Of a DNA stretch of 31,261 nt, positions 19,565 to 30,305 are shown in pieces (position 1 is the stretch's first letter; each line of letters begins with the position of its first letter). Origin of the DNA: Cochliopodium minus (taxonomy: Eukaryota > Discosea > Himatismenida > Cochliopodiidae); assembly GCA_024220525.1 (NCBI GenBank), contig JAMYWO010000397.1, forward strand, positions 1 through 31,261, written 5' to 3'. The translations under genes and the position numbers were made by a program. Under the pieces are notes generated by a model. The model was given only the letters and a program-made list of their open reading frames with translations. It had not been told where the DNA came from and did not search any database.

Positions 19565-19971
19565 TTGCTTTTTTATTTATAATTTTTCAAAAAAATAACA
19601 GAAAAATATTTCTCAATCAATTCTTTTTTTCTCTTTGAAAAATAACTGAAAAAATTTTGTTTAATTCACATTGGAGGTATCAATTATCCATGTAAGATAA
19701 AGAATTTGGATCAAAAAAGCAATAGTGGATAATATATCAGCATTCTTCCAATAATTGTTCTTTTTTTTTTTATTTTTGTCAAAATAGGGGAATAAAGAAA
19801 AATATGGAATTGGGGAACAATTTTAACAATATTTATCATAATAAGTTAAATAAACATTGAGAGAATCCAGAAAAAATTTTTTTTTTTTTTGAATTCAAAT
19901 ATAAATTTTAATAAAATAAAAAAATATAAAAAAAAATTTAATTTTTTCATATTCTTGCAATCTAAATTAAA
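19565..19971. promoter_or_regulatory. 407-bp divergent intergenic region (nucleoporin / Nap1)
   Basis: No open frame or structured RNA is seen. The region holds alternating T and A homopolymers, including T runs near 19761 and 19876 and an A-rich leader before the Nap1 start. It presumably carries both promoters. No specific element can be named. Confidence 0.6.
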
Positions 19972-22900
19972 ATGATGAACACTTCTCAACATAGATATGC
20001 AGAAAAATTGGTTACCTTGCAAGGTGTGGGCTATGAATTACTTGATCGTCTCCATAGAACATATTCAGTATTAAACTCATCTAGAGCTTCATTTTTGAAT
20101 GATACAAATAATAAAAAATTATTATCAGCTTTGATGAACAAATTCCCTGAATTACCAAAAGATCCAACAATTGTAAGATATATTTTTTTTATATATTCAT
20201 CATTATATTTTTTGAATTACTTTGATTTGAATAAAATTAGATTCAAGGTTATAATGAGCAAATCGTGGGAAAATCTTCCAAATTGCATGAAGAATTATAT
20301 ATACATTATTATACTTTTGTGGATTTAGAAGAATGGAAAGTGGAAGCACTCAGCACATTGAATGATGTGGCAAAAAATACATCAAGTATAAAAGTAAAAA
20401 CACCTCAATTTAAATAAATACAGAAAAGAAAAAAATTTTATTTTATATATAATCACAAATATTTTTTTTTCTAGTACGATTTGAATCCCACCCTCACATC
20501 CTATTTTCTTGAAGTATTAACACTCTTTATGAAATTGCATATACTCTTAAATAGTATTCCTGAAAGCAAAACCGTATTGGCAATCTACTCTAGAGTATAT
20601 TATCACATGAAGATGAATGAAGAGCCTTCTTACCAAAAAGTTGCGACTTATTTGAATGAATATATGAATAATTTTTTTAAAGTGTTTATTTCTGAATTCA
20701 AAGGAATTGGAAAGAAAATTGCAGAAACACTAACCTCCTTATTCATGCCTTATGTGGAAAATTTGGAAGTTTCTTCAATGAGAGGAAACGGAATTCATAC
20801 TATTATTAATGATCCTAAAAAGGTTACTTTGCCTTCTGATAGTTTGGTAATTATTTTTTTTTTTTGACAAAAAATTTATATTCTTTATTTCTTAAATCAA
20901 ATATCTCATCAAATATTTAAATAATTAATTTCTAGAAACATTATAATCTCATCTATTCTGAGAAAATGTATAATTGGCTTGCATTTGGTCTTTTGACTTG
21001 TCCAGAGAGTTATCACGAAGTTAATATGGATTTGCTTCATACTGTCCTTAAACAAGGTTTTCTTGTTCATGTTCATGGATCATTCAATGTTCATATACAT
21101 CCTCTCTACGATTCCATGTTGAAAACATATAAACCAAGCAAAAAATCACAAATCCCAAAAGAAGTTATGAAATTGCTCAATAAAGCTCTCAAGAATGCCA
21201 AAAAGATTGTTCCTGAATCTGAAAAAGAAGCTGTAGCTCTTCATGGTCCTAAATTTCACAAAGATAGAAGAACTTATCTCCGCCAACAACTCAGCGAGTT
21301 ATATCACATTTTTGGAGATAAACCAGGACTATTGGGACCAAAAATTACTGTAATTTTAAATTAACCTTTTTATTTCATCCAAAAAATTTATAATTTAATT
21401 TAGTTATTGATGTCTGGTATAGTTTTGGCAAGAAATGAGATTGTTTGGTATTTTACACACCGCGGTACTGAACCTAGAAACAGTTCAAAATTATACAGAG
21501 AAAAATATGATGAATATTGTGATGACAAAATCACCGATCTCATCTTCATCACTGATGGATTGATTGATTTGATCAAACAACATAAGGATGTGATTTCCAC
21601 TTATTATCAGGAATTCATTCGTGGTCTTGATTATATCCTTTGTAGGGAACAATCCGAAAAAATACAACAAGGAATTGCCGATAGATTGATCCAATCAATT
21701 TTGGAAGAAGCAACCAGTGTGACACCAGGACAAACTCATGATTTCAAAGCATTTCGTATGAATTGGTTGAGAGTAGAATCCACTCTTTCTTCTGCCTCCA
21801 GTGTAGTTTTCATCAACACTGTTGTCGGTTTTGTCAATCGTTTTACCACGATCACCCGCCACAGTTATTATGCAGACAATTTATTGGATATGATTGATGA
21901 ATATGCCAATTGGAGACCTTTGTGGTATCAATACAAATTAATTGAAGATGAATTCACCAAATCAATCAACCCCAGATTTGATTCTCTTCCTGGACTCCAA
22001 CCTTCTAGGAGCATCGTTTACATTAAACTTTGCAAATATTGGAGTGATAGTGTAAGTTCTTCAACACCAGAACTAAAGCCACAAATAGGAGGATTATGTG
22101 TAGAATTTGCAAAAGATATGTTGGGCAAAATAACCTCCAAAGTCATCAACGAATTGTTGGAAATTGCAAACACTTTTGAAAGCTTTGATGAACAATTGAA
22201 CGATAGAAATGCTTGCTTCCCTCAATTAAAGAGTATGAAACAATATAAACCTCAAAAAGGTAACATCGAGCCCACCCAACCTGGTTTGGAGAGTGAATTT
22301 TCAAATTCTTTGAGACTTGGAAAGTTGAAAGAAAAAGAGAGCGTCACCTTTCAACTCTGCAGTTCATTGAATCAAATCACCACCATCTCCATCTACGATA
22401 CTCTCTTTACTCCTAGAGAATTTTTGAGAGAAGCCATCTTGGAAACCTTTAGCCAATTTTTGACAAGATTGGGAGGAAGCATCAACGAAGTCGAAATCTT
22501 GAGACCTTCGGCCATCGAAAAGAGGATTGGCTCTTTCTGCCACGTCTTTCAATTGATTGAAAATTATTTGGATATCGATATTTCCAACATTTATCGTGAG
22601 GTTTTTGTCAGAAATATCTGGTATTTGCAAACAGGAGAGATCATCAAACTTGAAAATGCAGAAGATTTGTTGTCCATTCAAGACTTGAAGGATGTAGACA
22701 CCAAAAGTTTGTTCAAACCTCTCATCTTGTTCTACAGAAACTTTGCCACTCAAAGACTTGCGGCAACAGGGATAGTATGGGCACCTGTTCGCCAATCTTT
22801 TGTCTCAACCAAAGAAATGAAAGGCACCTCTCCTGCTGAAGATTTTGCAGATATCACCGAATTGGAATGCTTTTGTAGAATACTTGGTCCTTATGGTGTA

Positions 22901-23797
22901 AAACTTTTAGACAGAGAAATCTTGAAGCACGTCGCAAAAGAGTATATCCCTCTCATCCTCACCGGTATCGGAAACAATCAAAAAGCATGTGAACAACTCA
23001 ATGATTCTTACTACAGTGATAATGTCTTTGAAGTGTTGAAGCAATTTAGAGATCTTGATCCTTTCATTTCAATCTCTTCTGCTCTTGGTCTCACCCTTCA
23101 ATTCAGAGAACTCCTTTATCAAGCTCTCGGAAATGTAGTAAGAGAAAAAGCATACTACTTTTACGATGTCACACACTCCACTCTCAACCAATACACCAGA
23201 AACACTTTTATGGTTCCTGATTACATGTCCATCGATTTGATTGCAAAATATGCGGGGATAGATGTGGGAACTGCTGATCAAATGTTGAAATCCTACATTG
23301 GTGCTGCTATCAAGAAAGATAACAATGGTACTGTTCTTGCTTCCCAATTACCAACCATTTTTGCTGCTTCTTTTGCTACCAAATTTTGGGGAGAAGCCAC
23401 CAAATTGTACAGAGCAAACGTTGAAGCTTTTCAAAATAATGCTCATGTTTTGACCACCACCATCAATTCTCTCATTCTATCTTTTAAAGCTACCACCACC
23501 ACCAACGAAAATCTTCAAGAGATAATCAATCTTCTTTCTCATTTCATTGAAGTTTCTTCAAATATCCTCTTAAAATTAATCAAATTAGGAAACAAAACTT
23601 ATCCAAAAGTATTTGGGACAAATGTCAGTGACTTGAATCCTATTTTCATGTTCCTAGATAACTTTGTTGAACAATCTCCTTTTTTGACTGTAGATCATCT
23701 TGAAAATTGCTTACCTTTCGTCCTCTTGCGTTCTATGTACAAACAAATTTATGACCTCAAATTATCAAAAAAGAATGTTGATCTTGATGATTTATAA
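19972..23797 (+). CDS. nap1: Nap1/HEM-family subunit of the SCAR/WAVE complex
   Basis: Five exons, 19972-20172, 20241-20393, 20475-20846, 20936-21349 and 21404-23797, all phase 0, give 1,177 residues, close to animal NCKAP1 and amoebal Nap1. Family landmarks are, at the N-terminus, AEKLVTLQGVGYELLDRLH; in the middle, EKMYNWLAFGLLTCP; then RRTYLRQQLSELYHIFGDKP, GLLGPKIT|LLMSGIVLARNEIVWYF across the last splice, DTLFTPREFL, DITELECFCRILGPYGVKLL, and near the end QSPFLTVDHLENCLPFVLLR. Nap1 pairs with Pir121/Sra1 to hold the SCAR/WAVE complex, coupling Rac to Arp2/3 actin assembly at the leading edge. Introns are confined to the first third; all are GTAA..YTAG or similar and 54-89 bp. The assignment is secure. 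Confidence 0.95.
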
Positions 23798-24259
23798 TCA
23801 ATTTTCTTATTCTATAGTAAAATTAAAAAACATCGAAATACTATCTGTTCTTTTAAACAAAAAAAAATAAAAATAAATAAAAAATGATTTATATAAATTT
23901 TTTTATTTGCTCTTCAAATCTTTTATTGCATTCTCTTTATTTTCGCATATGAAAAACAAATTTGATTTTTTCTTATAAATTTGATTGGAACTCGAATTAA
24001 TTTCAGATATTTGGATTGATCTCATTTCTTTGCTTTGTTTATAATTTTTCTCGTTTTTTAAATTTTCTGATTTTTTTATATCTTCCCAAAATGAATTCAT
24101 TCCTTAACGATTTTTTTTTTTTTTATTTTTGAAAGTTCAAGGTCAAAAATTAAAGATTGGAATACATCAATTCGTGGAAGAGGATGGGATATTATCAAAT
24201 TATTCGTTTCTCTGAAATTTTTACCAAATGACCTTTCCTTTTTATAAAAAAAAAAAAAA
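23798..24259. other. Intergenic stretch between Nap1 and the GPI-protein gene
   Basis: A/T-rich, with poly-A and poly-T tracts at both ends. It contains one short minus-strand reading frame (listed separately). Immediately before 24260 an A-run forms the leader of the next gene. No RNA gene was seen. Confidence 0.5.
23903..24100 (-). CDS. Small hypothetical protein, 65 residues (uncertain)
   Basis: A minus-strand frame from an ATG at 24100 to a stop at 23903 encodes a hydrophilic, Lys/Asn/Ser-rich peptide starting MNSFWEDIKKSENL. It has no recognisable domain, signal peptide or membrane segment. Its base composition is more balanced than the surrounding T/A runs, and its start is preceded by an A-run on its own strand, as for other genes here. 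No homologue comes to mind, and a chance frame in AT-rich DNA is quite possible. Confidence 0.25.
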   Translation of the reverse strand: MNSFWEDIKKSENLKNEKNYKQSKEMRSIQISEINSSSNQIYKKKSNLFFICENKENAIKDLKSK

Positions 24260-25534
24260 ATGAAGAATTTATTCTTTTTATTGGTCATATTTTGTTTGGT
24301 GAATGCAGATACAAAATATTCTATTTTAAGTGCTTCAAACAATCAAACAATAAAAGAAGTATCAATAACTTTGGATGATGGATGTAGATTGGATCAAACC
24401 AATCTTGTTTTTGAATCAAACACAAAATATAAATTAAATCTGATTGGAATAGATACTTCTGGAAGATATCTTCATGCTCCAGAATTTTTTAATGCAACAG
24501 CTGTCGAAAAATTGGAAACAAATATTGCTGTTTACTATATACCCACTTTGATTGAAGTGTTAAAGCAATATGAAACTTCTGATAATTTAGTTTCTGTATA
24601 TTTTGTTCCTGCAGTAACTGGAAATTATGGTATTTATTGTAGGAGCGATAGTGAAAGCGATTTAATGCTCATTGGAAATTGGACAATTCAAGGTTCGACA
24701 AATGTCACAGAGGTCAGTTATCAAAATAGTACCAATACACCAGATATCCCAACAATAAGAATAAATGATTCCAGATTGTCTTCAGAGAATGAAATTTGGA
24801 CTTTTTTTACAGATTCAGCAATACTATTATCTCCTACTTCCATCTTTCCTAATTTAACTTCTTTGAATGCTGGTGTACCATATCAATTAGTTTTGGCTAC
24901 TTCTGGAACTAATTTACAAGCTCTTACTTTGGATATTTCTCAATTATGGCTCAATAGTATCTTTTTCAAAATTCAAGAATTGTTCACCAAATTTAGATCT
25001 CCTTATCTTGAGAGAATAGTTTTAAAACCAGGATATACCAAAGAAATAAATCTTTTCTTCATCCCAACTCAAAAAGAAACTGAAAAAATTTATGAAGCTA
25101 TTTTATCTTCTGATGTTGAAATAATAAATGCCAAAGTATCTGTCTCCCTATTTGCAGATAATTCACCAAAAACACCACCATTAACGGAAGCCCTTTGCAC
25201 TCCAAAATTAATTGAAGGTTTTCACTGTGGGGCAGGTCAGTCACTTTGTTGTCCAGAAAATACTGTTTGTTGTTTAAATCAGTTGGGGGTTGCGCAAGGA
25301 TGTAGTCAAGTAAACGTCACATTTTGTTGCCCTAATGGACAATCTTGTGGTGTAGATCAGGATTGTTGTGGTACAGGATGTATGCCAAAAGGATCCGTTT
25401 GTTGTTCTGAAGAAACCCAATTTTGGTATTGCAGAAATTTGGGAGGTTGTGGTAAAGAAATGATGACTTGTTCCGCATCCATGTTTGGATATTTTATAAT
25501 TTCATTAATCTTTTTGATATTAATTCATATATAA
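24260..25534 (+). CDS. Secreted, probably GPI-anchored Cys-rich surface protein
   Basis: A single-exon 424-residue protein. A signal peptide (MKNLFFLLVIFCLVNA) is followed by two related ~120-residue beta-type domains, each with a 'Y.L.L….G..L.A' strand, a 'LK….' turn and a closing 'FF[VI]P' strand: YKLNLIGIDTSGRYLHAPEF then VYFVPAVTGNYGIY, and YQLVLATSGTNLQALTLD then LFFIPTQKETEKIY. The pattern suggests a duplicated cupredoxin-like or Ig-like fold. The region from ~residue 310 is a Cys-knot segment with repeated CC pairs (SLCCPE, TVCCL, TFCCPNGQSCG, QDCCGTGC, SVCCSEE). The last ~17 residues are hydrophobic (MFGYFIISLIFLILIHI), after a Cys/Ser-rich stretch, consistent with a GPI signal. Several N-x-S/T sites occur. 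Likely a cell-surface protein; function unknown. Confidence 0.75.
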   Translation: MKNLFFLLVIFCLVNADTKYSILSASNNQTIKEVSITLDDGCRLDQTNLVFESNTKYKLNLIGIDTSGRYLHAPEFFNATAVEKLETNIAVYYIPTLIEVLKQYETSDNLVSVYFVPAVTGNYGIYCRSDSESDLMLIGNWTIQGSTNVTEVSYQNSTNTPDIPTIRINDSRLSSENEIWTFFTDSAILLSPTSIFPNLTSLNAGVPYQLVLATSGTNLQALTLDISQLWLNSIFFKIQELFTKFRSPYLERIVLKPGYTKEINLFFIPTQKETEKIYEAILSSDVEIINAKVSVSLFADNSPKTPPLTEALCTPKLIEGFHCGAGQSLCCPENTVCCLNQLGVAQGCSQVNVTFCCPNGQSCGVDQDCCGTGCMPKGSVCCSEETQFWYCRNLGGCGKEMMTCSASMFGYFIISLIFLILIHI

Positions 25535-25572
25535 TAAAAATTTTGTTTTTACAAAAAAGAAGAAATTTTATT

Positions 25573-26706
25573 TTATTTTTTTCTGAACACATTAATCAAT
25601 TTTTCAATGATATTGAACCATTCTTCTCTTGTTTCGAGATTAGGAAAGTAAAATCTTTCAAAGTTTTGAGAGGGTTTCAAAGTGGAAGAGGAAGAAGAAA
25701 CATTTAAAGACTTTGAACAAAGTTTGATTCCATTTTCGCCAAAAAAATCATTGAGAATTTCAATTTTGTAGCTTCTGAGGGCAAGGATGTTTTTGAGTTG
25801 ATAAGAACTCGATTTTTTTTTTGTAACAACCAAAATATCGTTAAATAAAAAAAGGTAAAAAGAATCTCTTTGAGCCCACTTGGTGTTGTAAGTTTCTTTT
25901 TCTGAAATAATTTTTTTTAGCTCCGAGTTATTTTCGTAACCTTGTTTCTTTATTTCTAAAAAGAAAGCTTCTCCTTCTTTGATAAACTCTCTTCCAGGAA
26001 CATTTAAAACAAAGTTTTTACCAATAATCTTTTTCTCTATCTCTTTAATCTTTTTTGTATTTTCTGAGATTATTTTTATTTGTTTTGTTTCATTTATCAC
26101 TTCTTTTGCCATCTTTCTTGCTTTTGAAAGTGCACTCGCATTTGGATAATCTTCTTGTGTTTCATTTATCAGTCTCTAAAATAAAATGAAAATAAAACAT
26201 AAAACCCCAAAATAAAAAATAATTAAAATAAAAAATAATAAAACAAAAAATAATAAAACAAAATGGTTTAAAATAAAAATCGAAAATCGAAATTAAAATT
26301 AAAATTAAAATAAAAATAAAAAATAAAAAATAAAAATATTAAAAAAAAATAAAAATAATAAAAATAAAAATAAAAATAATAAAAAATAAAAATGGAATAC
26401 AGAGATTTTATCTTCGAGAGAAGGAGGGAATTGAAGTAAATTTAAGAAATAAGAGGGGAGAGGGAAATGATGATTATCTTTTTCACAGTCTTTAATTAAT
26501 TCTTCAAACTTTTCTCTCTCCATCAATTCTCCCAACTTTTCCATCACACTCTCATACTGTTTCGCATATCCCAAATATGACTTTATCAATGCCACCTTTT
26601 TACCAAAAAATTAATTATAATAAATAATAAATAATAAATAAATAAATATTAAATAATAAATAAATAATAAATAAATATTAAATAATAAATAAATAATAAA
26701 TAAATA

Positions 26707-26742
<36 letters not shown>

Positions 26743-29247
26743 ATATTAAATAATAAATATTAAATAAATAAATATTAAATAATAAATAAATAAATATATA
26801 ATAAATAAATATTAAATAAATAAAAAGAATAAAGGAAAAGAATACAAAAGTGGAGGAAGAGAAGAGAGAGGGGTAGGGAGGGAGAGAGTTTTGATGAAGA
26901 AAAGAGTTCCATTGAGAAAGAAGTTTATGAATTTCAATAGAAAAAGATTTATTTAATTCCATATTCACCATCATTGTATAAAACACCCAATCCAGTTCTT
27001 TCACACTCACAAATGGTTTTGAATAATTTAAAGTTGCTTTCAATGGTTCCACAAATCCCTTAATACAATTTAAGTTTATATATATATAATTTAAGTTTAT
27101 ATAATTTAATAATATATAATTTAAATATAATTTAAATATAATTTAATAATATAAATATATTAATAATATATATATAAAAATATTATTAAACTATAAAATT
27201 AAAAACTATTTATAAATAGATGTATATTTTGTAATTTGGGATTTTAAAAAGATGTACCTCATCTACTTGCTTTAGGGAAAGAAACTGAGAATGGAGAAGA
27301 AGGTAAAGTTCTTTTAAAATTAGAAAAGAAGATTGAAGAGAAGAAGAAGAGGAATGAAGTGAAATGAAAGAAGGTAGTGTTGTATTTAATGTATTTGTAG
27401 TTATATTTGTTGTATTTGTTATATTTGTTGTATTTGTATTTGTTACATTCAAAGTATTTGTTGAATTGACTGTATTTGTATTAAAAATATCTCCTGTATC
27501 TTCAGAAGAGGGGGGAAGAACGAAAGAGTTTAAATTAAGAGAAGAAGTGGAAAACATGCCACTCTCCATGATAGAGGAGGAGACACGATCATACATGTTA
27601 ATGTTACCATTATTCTCCATGATAGAGGAGGAGACACGATCATACATGTTAATGTTACTATTATTCTCCATGATAGAGGAGGAGACACGATCATACATAT
27701 TAATGTTGTGGTTGAGGTTACTTTCAAAATAGATAATTTCTTTCGTTGCCATATTGGGGGAGGTCATTTCATCCAAAGTGCTGGAGGCACGGGAGGGATT
27801 AAAAGAGAAATTACTTTCTTGGATGCTGATGTTCTCGTTACTTTCATTATTTAGGTTCTCATTGCTGGTGTTATTATCATTAATCTCATTTCCTTTTGTA
27901 GAATTAGATTGATTGGCAATTTTCCTTTCATCACCCTCCAGAAAAACAAAGAATTTTTTTCTTTCAATAATTTTGTTTTCAGTTTGATTGAAATGGGTAA
28001 TAATGTAATCATGAACACCATCACAGTACTTTCTTTTTTGAACAATCAATTTCATTCTTACATCAAAAGGAAGATCGAGTTCATGAAGCTCTTCTTCTTC
28101 CATAAGTAAAAGGGTTTGAAAATCAATTTCCTCTTTTTCAAAGTACTTGTAATATTGAAACAATTCGAGTTCTTTCAGTAATTGTTCAAACAAATCTGCA
28201 ATTATCCTCACACTGCTCCTTTTAAATCCCTTTAAACTCAAATCCTCTTCTCCCCCTTCCTCCCTTGTTTCCACTTTATTCAAAAGTTCTTTAAGCACTT
28301 CTTCTTTCAAAAAGCTCTTTTCTTTCAATGTAGGTGAATTGGACAAGATTACATTACTTGTGTGAATCATTCCTGCTTCATTATTATTTTTGATATGGAA
28401 ATTGTTATTGATACTATTTATTCCTATCCCTCCTCTCTCATTACCTTTTTCCTCCTCATTGCTTTCATTCTTTGACTCCTTTCCTCCTGTCTCTTTTTTT
28501 TCATCTTGATTGGAATCAGTGTTTATCTCTGTGCAAATTTCATTTTGATCCATATTCTCATTGCTTTCATTCTTTTCAGGATTATCATTGCTATCATTAC
28601 CGGTTTCTCCATCTTTATGAAACACATCTCTAGAAATCTTTTTTTTCACCAAATTATCTTTCTTTTTCACCGTCAAAAATCTAATCCCTGAAAAGGCTCC
28701 TCCTAAATTAATATCAAATAAAATTTAAAGGGTCCAAAATTATTAAAGAAACATATACCATCTTTCTCAATAAGATCGTTTCCATTCAAATCTTGATTTG
28801 CTTTTTTAATTTTTTCGATGCAATCAGTTATTAAAAAGATCCATGTTTCAAAATCTACTTGTGTCTTTGCTTCCAAAATTAATATTTTTTCTTCGCTATT
28901 CAAATCTTTAGTTGATTGAATTGTAAAACGAAATTTTTTTTTTTTATTTCCAACTTCAGCTTGAATGATGGTATCTTTTCTTATTTCTAATATCCCAGCA
29001 GGGGTTCTCATATCCTATTTAATTGATTTTAAATTCGAATTATTCAATTATTTCCATTTGAAAGTTTAGATATAACCTTTTTATTGTTGCTTTGATAATA
29101 AACCAATGTGAAAGATTCTATTTGAAGATTATTTTGTTTTAAGATGAACCATTTATTAGACCAACTTCCTCTTATTGTGCCTCCACTTATTGATTTTTTC
29201 TTTAATTGTCCCTCTTTTAATGTTCCCTTCTCTTTTGTGGTTATCAT
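25573..29247 (-). CDS. RhoGEF with PH-SAM-DH-PH architecture
   Basis: Six minus-strand exons, 29247-29077, 29014-28759, 28702-27258, 27058-26846, 26595-26401 and 26175-25573, join in consistent phases to 960 residues. PH1 (~9-130) begins KEGQLKKKS and has SWSNKWFILKQ, LVYYQS and a closing FETWIFLITDCI helix. An acidic Asn/Glu-rich linker precedes a SAM domain (~309-367; LLKELELFQYYKYFEKEEID). After a 51-bp repeat, the DH domain (~605-800) has VDEGFVEPLKATL, VFYTMMVNMELNKSF, SYLGYAKQYESVMEKL and PLPSYFLNLLQFPPSLEDKI. PH2 (~805-955) has REFIKEGEAFF and FYLFLFNDILVVTKKK. DH-PH pairs activate Rho/Rac GTPases. The usual 'QRIPRY' helix is QFPPSL here, so GEF activity is uncertain. Confidence 0.85.
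26176..26400 (-). repeat. Intron of the RhoGEF gene filled with (A3-5T)n repeat
   Basis: A 225-bp intron (the fifth), made almost wholly of aaaat/aaataa units on the plus strand, so U-rich on the sense strand. No coding signal. Confidence 0.8.
26596..26845 (-). repeat. Intron of the RhoGEF gene filled with (AAATA)/(AAAT)n microsatellite
   Basis: A 250-bp intron (the fourth) built of taaataaat-type units and their ataat variants. On the sense strand it is TTTATT-rich, and the apparent minus-strand frame there (a Phe/Ile/Tyr/Leu run) is read-through from the exon. Confidence 0.85.
27059..27257 (-). repeat. Intron of the RhoGEF gene with TATA/TTTAAATA repeats
   Basis: A 199-bp intron (the third), with (TA)n, repeated taatttaaatat and tatataa units. 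Confidence 0.7.
27564..27716 (-). repeat. Three tandem 51-bp coding repeats in the RhoGEF
   Basis: Copies begin at 27564, 27615 and 27666. Each encodes a 17-residue unit related to NINMYDRVSSSIMEN (protein residues ~475-521). The copies differ at only a few bases, mostly at their 3' plus-strand ends, so the expansion is recent. The unit lies in the disordered linker between SAM and DH and contains a Tyr and a Ser run that could be phosphorylated. Confidence 0.9.
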
Positions 29248-29304
29248 TTGAATTAAAAATGGCCAATTTTATTTTATATTTTTGAAAAAAAAAAAAAGTT
29301 GAAA
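29248..29304. promoter_or_regulatory. 57-bp divergent promoter between the RhoGEF and F-box/LRR genes
   Basis: Start codons of the two diverging genes are separated by 57 bp holding an A13 run and AT-rich DNA (ATTTTATTTTATATTTTTG). It is nearly the same length as the 58-bp gap at 9302-9359. Confidence 0.55.
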
Positions 29305-30200
29305 ATGAGAAGGTAAAACAAAGCCATTTCAAAACAATTTTTATTCTAATATTCCTTTACTATTAGATTCTTTAGCGAAAAAAAGACTCAACCAAAAGAA
29401 CAACCAATCAAAAAACCTCCCACAGGCGTAAATATTAAAATTTTTTATCCATATATCTTTATATTTTAAATGATCTATAGCCAATAGGTCCACCAGATAA
29501 AGATTATATAAATTTGATTCTGGAAAATAAATATTTGAACATGATATTTTCAAGATTGGATATTAAGAGCATTTACAGTTGTTTGATGGTATGCAAAAGA
29601 TGGGAAGGTGTGGTGAATGAAGAAGATTCACACCCAAGAGTGATTAATTTCCATTCTTTTCAAAATTTGAGATCAGCACAAATAGCCACCCAAATTTTGG
29701 AAAAGAGAGGGAAAAGAGCAGAGAAGATTAATTTTGGGAGATTGAAATTTACAGAAGAATATTCATTGATTTCAATCATTAAACTTTTACCCAAAGACAA
29801 AATTCAAAAACTAGATGTTTCTGCAATTGGTACCAAAAAATTTTTGACAGACGAGTGCATTAGAGAAATTGCTTCTTCTTTTCCGAATCTGATCAGTCTT
29901 AATTTGTTTGGTTGTTGGATGATTTCTGATTCTTCTCTTTTGGAACTTGGAAACTTGAATTTAAAGAAATTAAACCTGGGTTCTTGTCATAAAATCACAG
30001 ATAATGGTATTTCCAACATTTCGAATTGCAGAGGTTTGGAGAAACTAAATTTGTGGAGATGCAAGTTATTAACTGATAAGAGTTTAGAAAAATTGGGAAA
30101 TGAATGTAAAAAAATCAAAATATTGACCATCAGTGATTGTGAATTTTTGACAAACAATGGAATTGAAGTTTTTCAATCCAATTGTAAAATTTATTTTTGA
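29305..30200 (+). CDS. F-box / leucine-rich-repeat protein (FBXL type)
   Basis: Three exons, 29305-29312 (8 nt), 29367-29427 and 29481-30200, give 262 residues. The N-terminus is basic and Pro-rich (QPIKKPPTGPIGPP). The F-box is NLILENKYLNMIFSRLDIKS then IYSCLMVCKRWEGVV, the usual Skp1-binding fold. From ~residue 130 there are four to five Cys-containing LRRs of the SKP2/FBXL type: NLISLNLFGCWMISDSSL, LKKLNLGSCHKITDNGI, LEKLNLWRCKLLTDKSL, IKILTISDCEFLTNNGIEVF. It is probably an SCF substrate receptor. The LRR run stops abruptly at SNCKIYF, so a further unrecognised 3' exon may exist. The 8-nt first exon is an inference from phase and from the gap it closes. Confidence 0.78.
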
Positions 30201-30305
30201 AATGATTAAATATAAATTAATTCAAAAAAAACTGATTTTTTTAAAAATTATTTTATTTACTTTATTTGAAAAAACGTTAATTTTGGGAGTAATGATGATA
30301 CAAAC

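Noticed and set aside
19972-23797. First thought: strumpellin or another WASH-complex subunit
   Set aside because: The N-terminal AEKL motif, the RR.fLR..L.EL block, LGPYG and the ESPFLT-like C-terminus match Nap1/HEM of SCAR/WAVE instead.
26678-27052. A membrane-protein-like C-terminus (Phe/Ile/Tyr/Leu run) after the DH segment
   Set aside because: It is read-through into the T-rich fourth intron; the GTATTC donor at 26845 and the next DH exon explain the locus.
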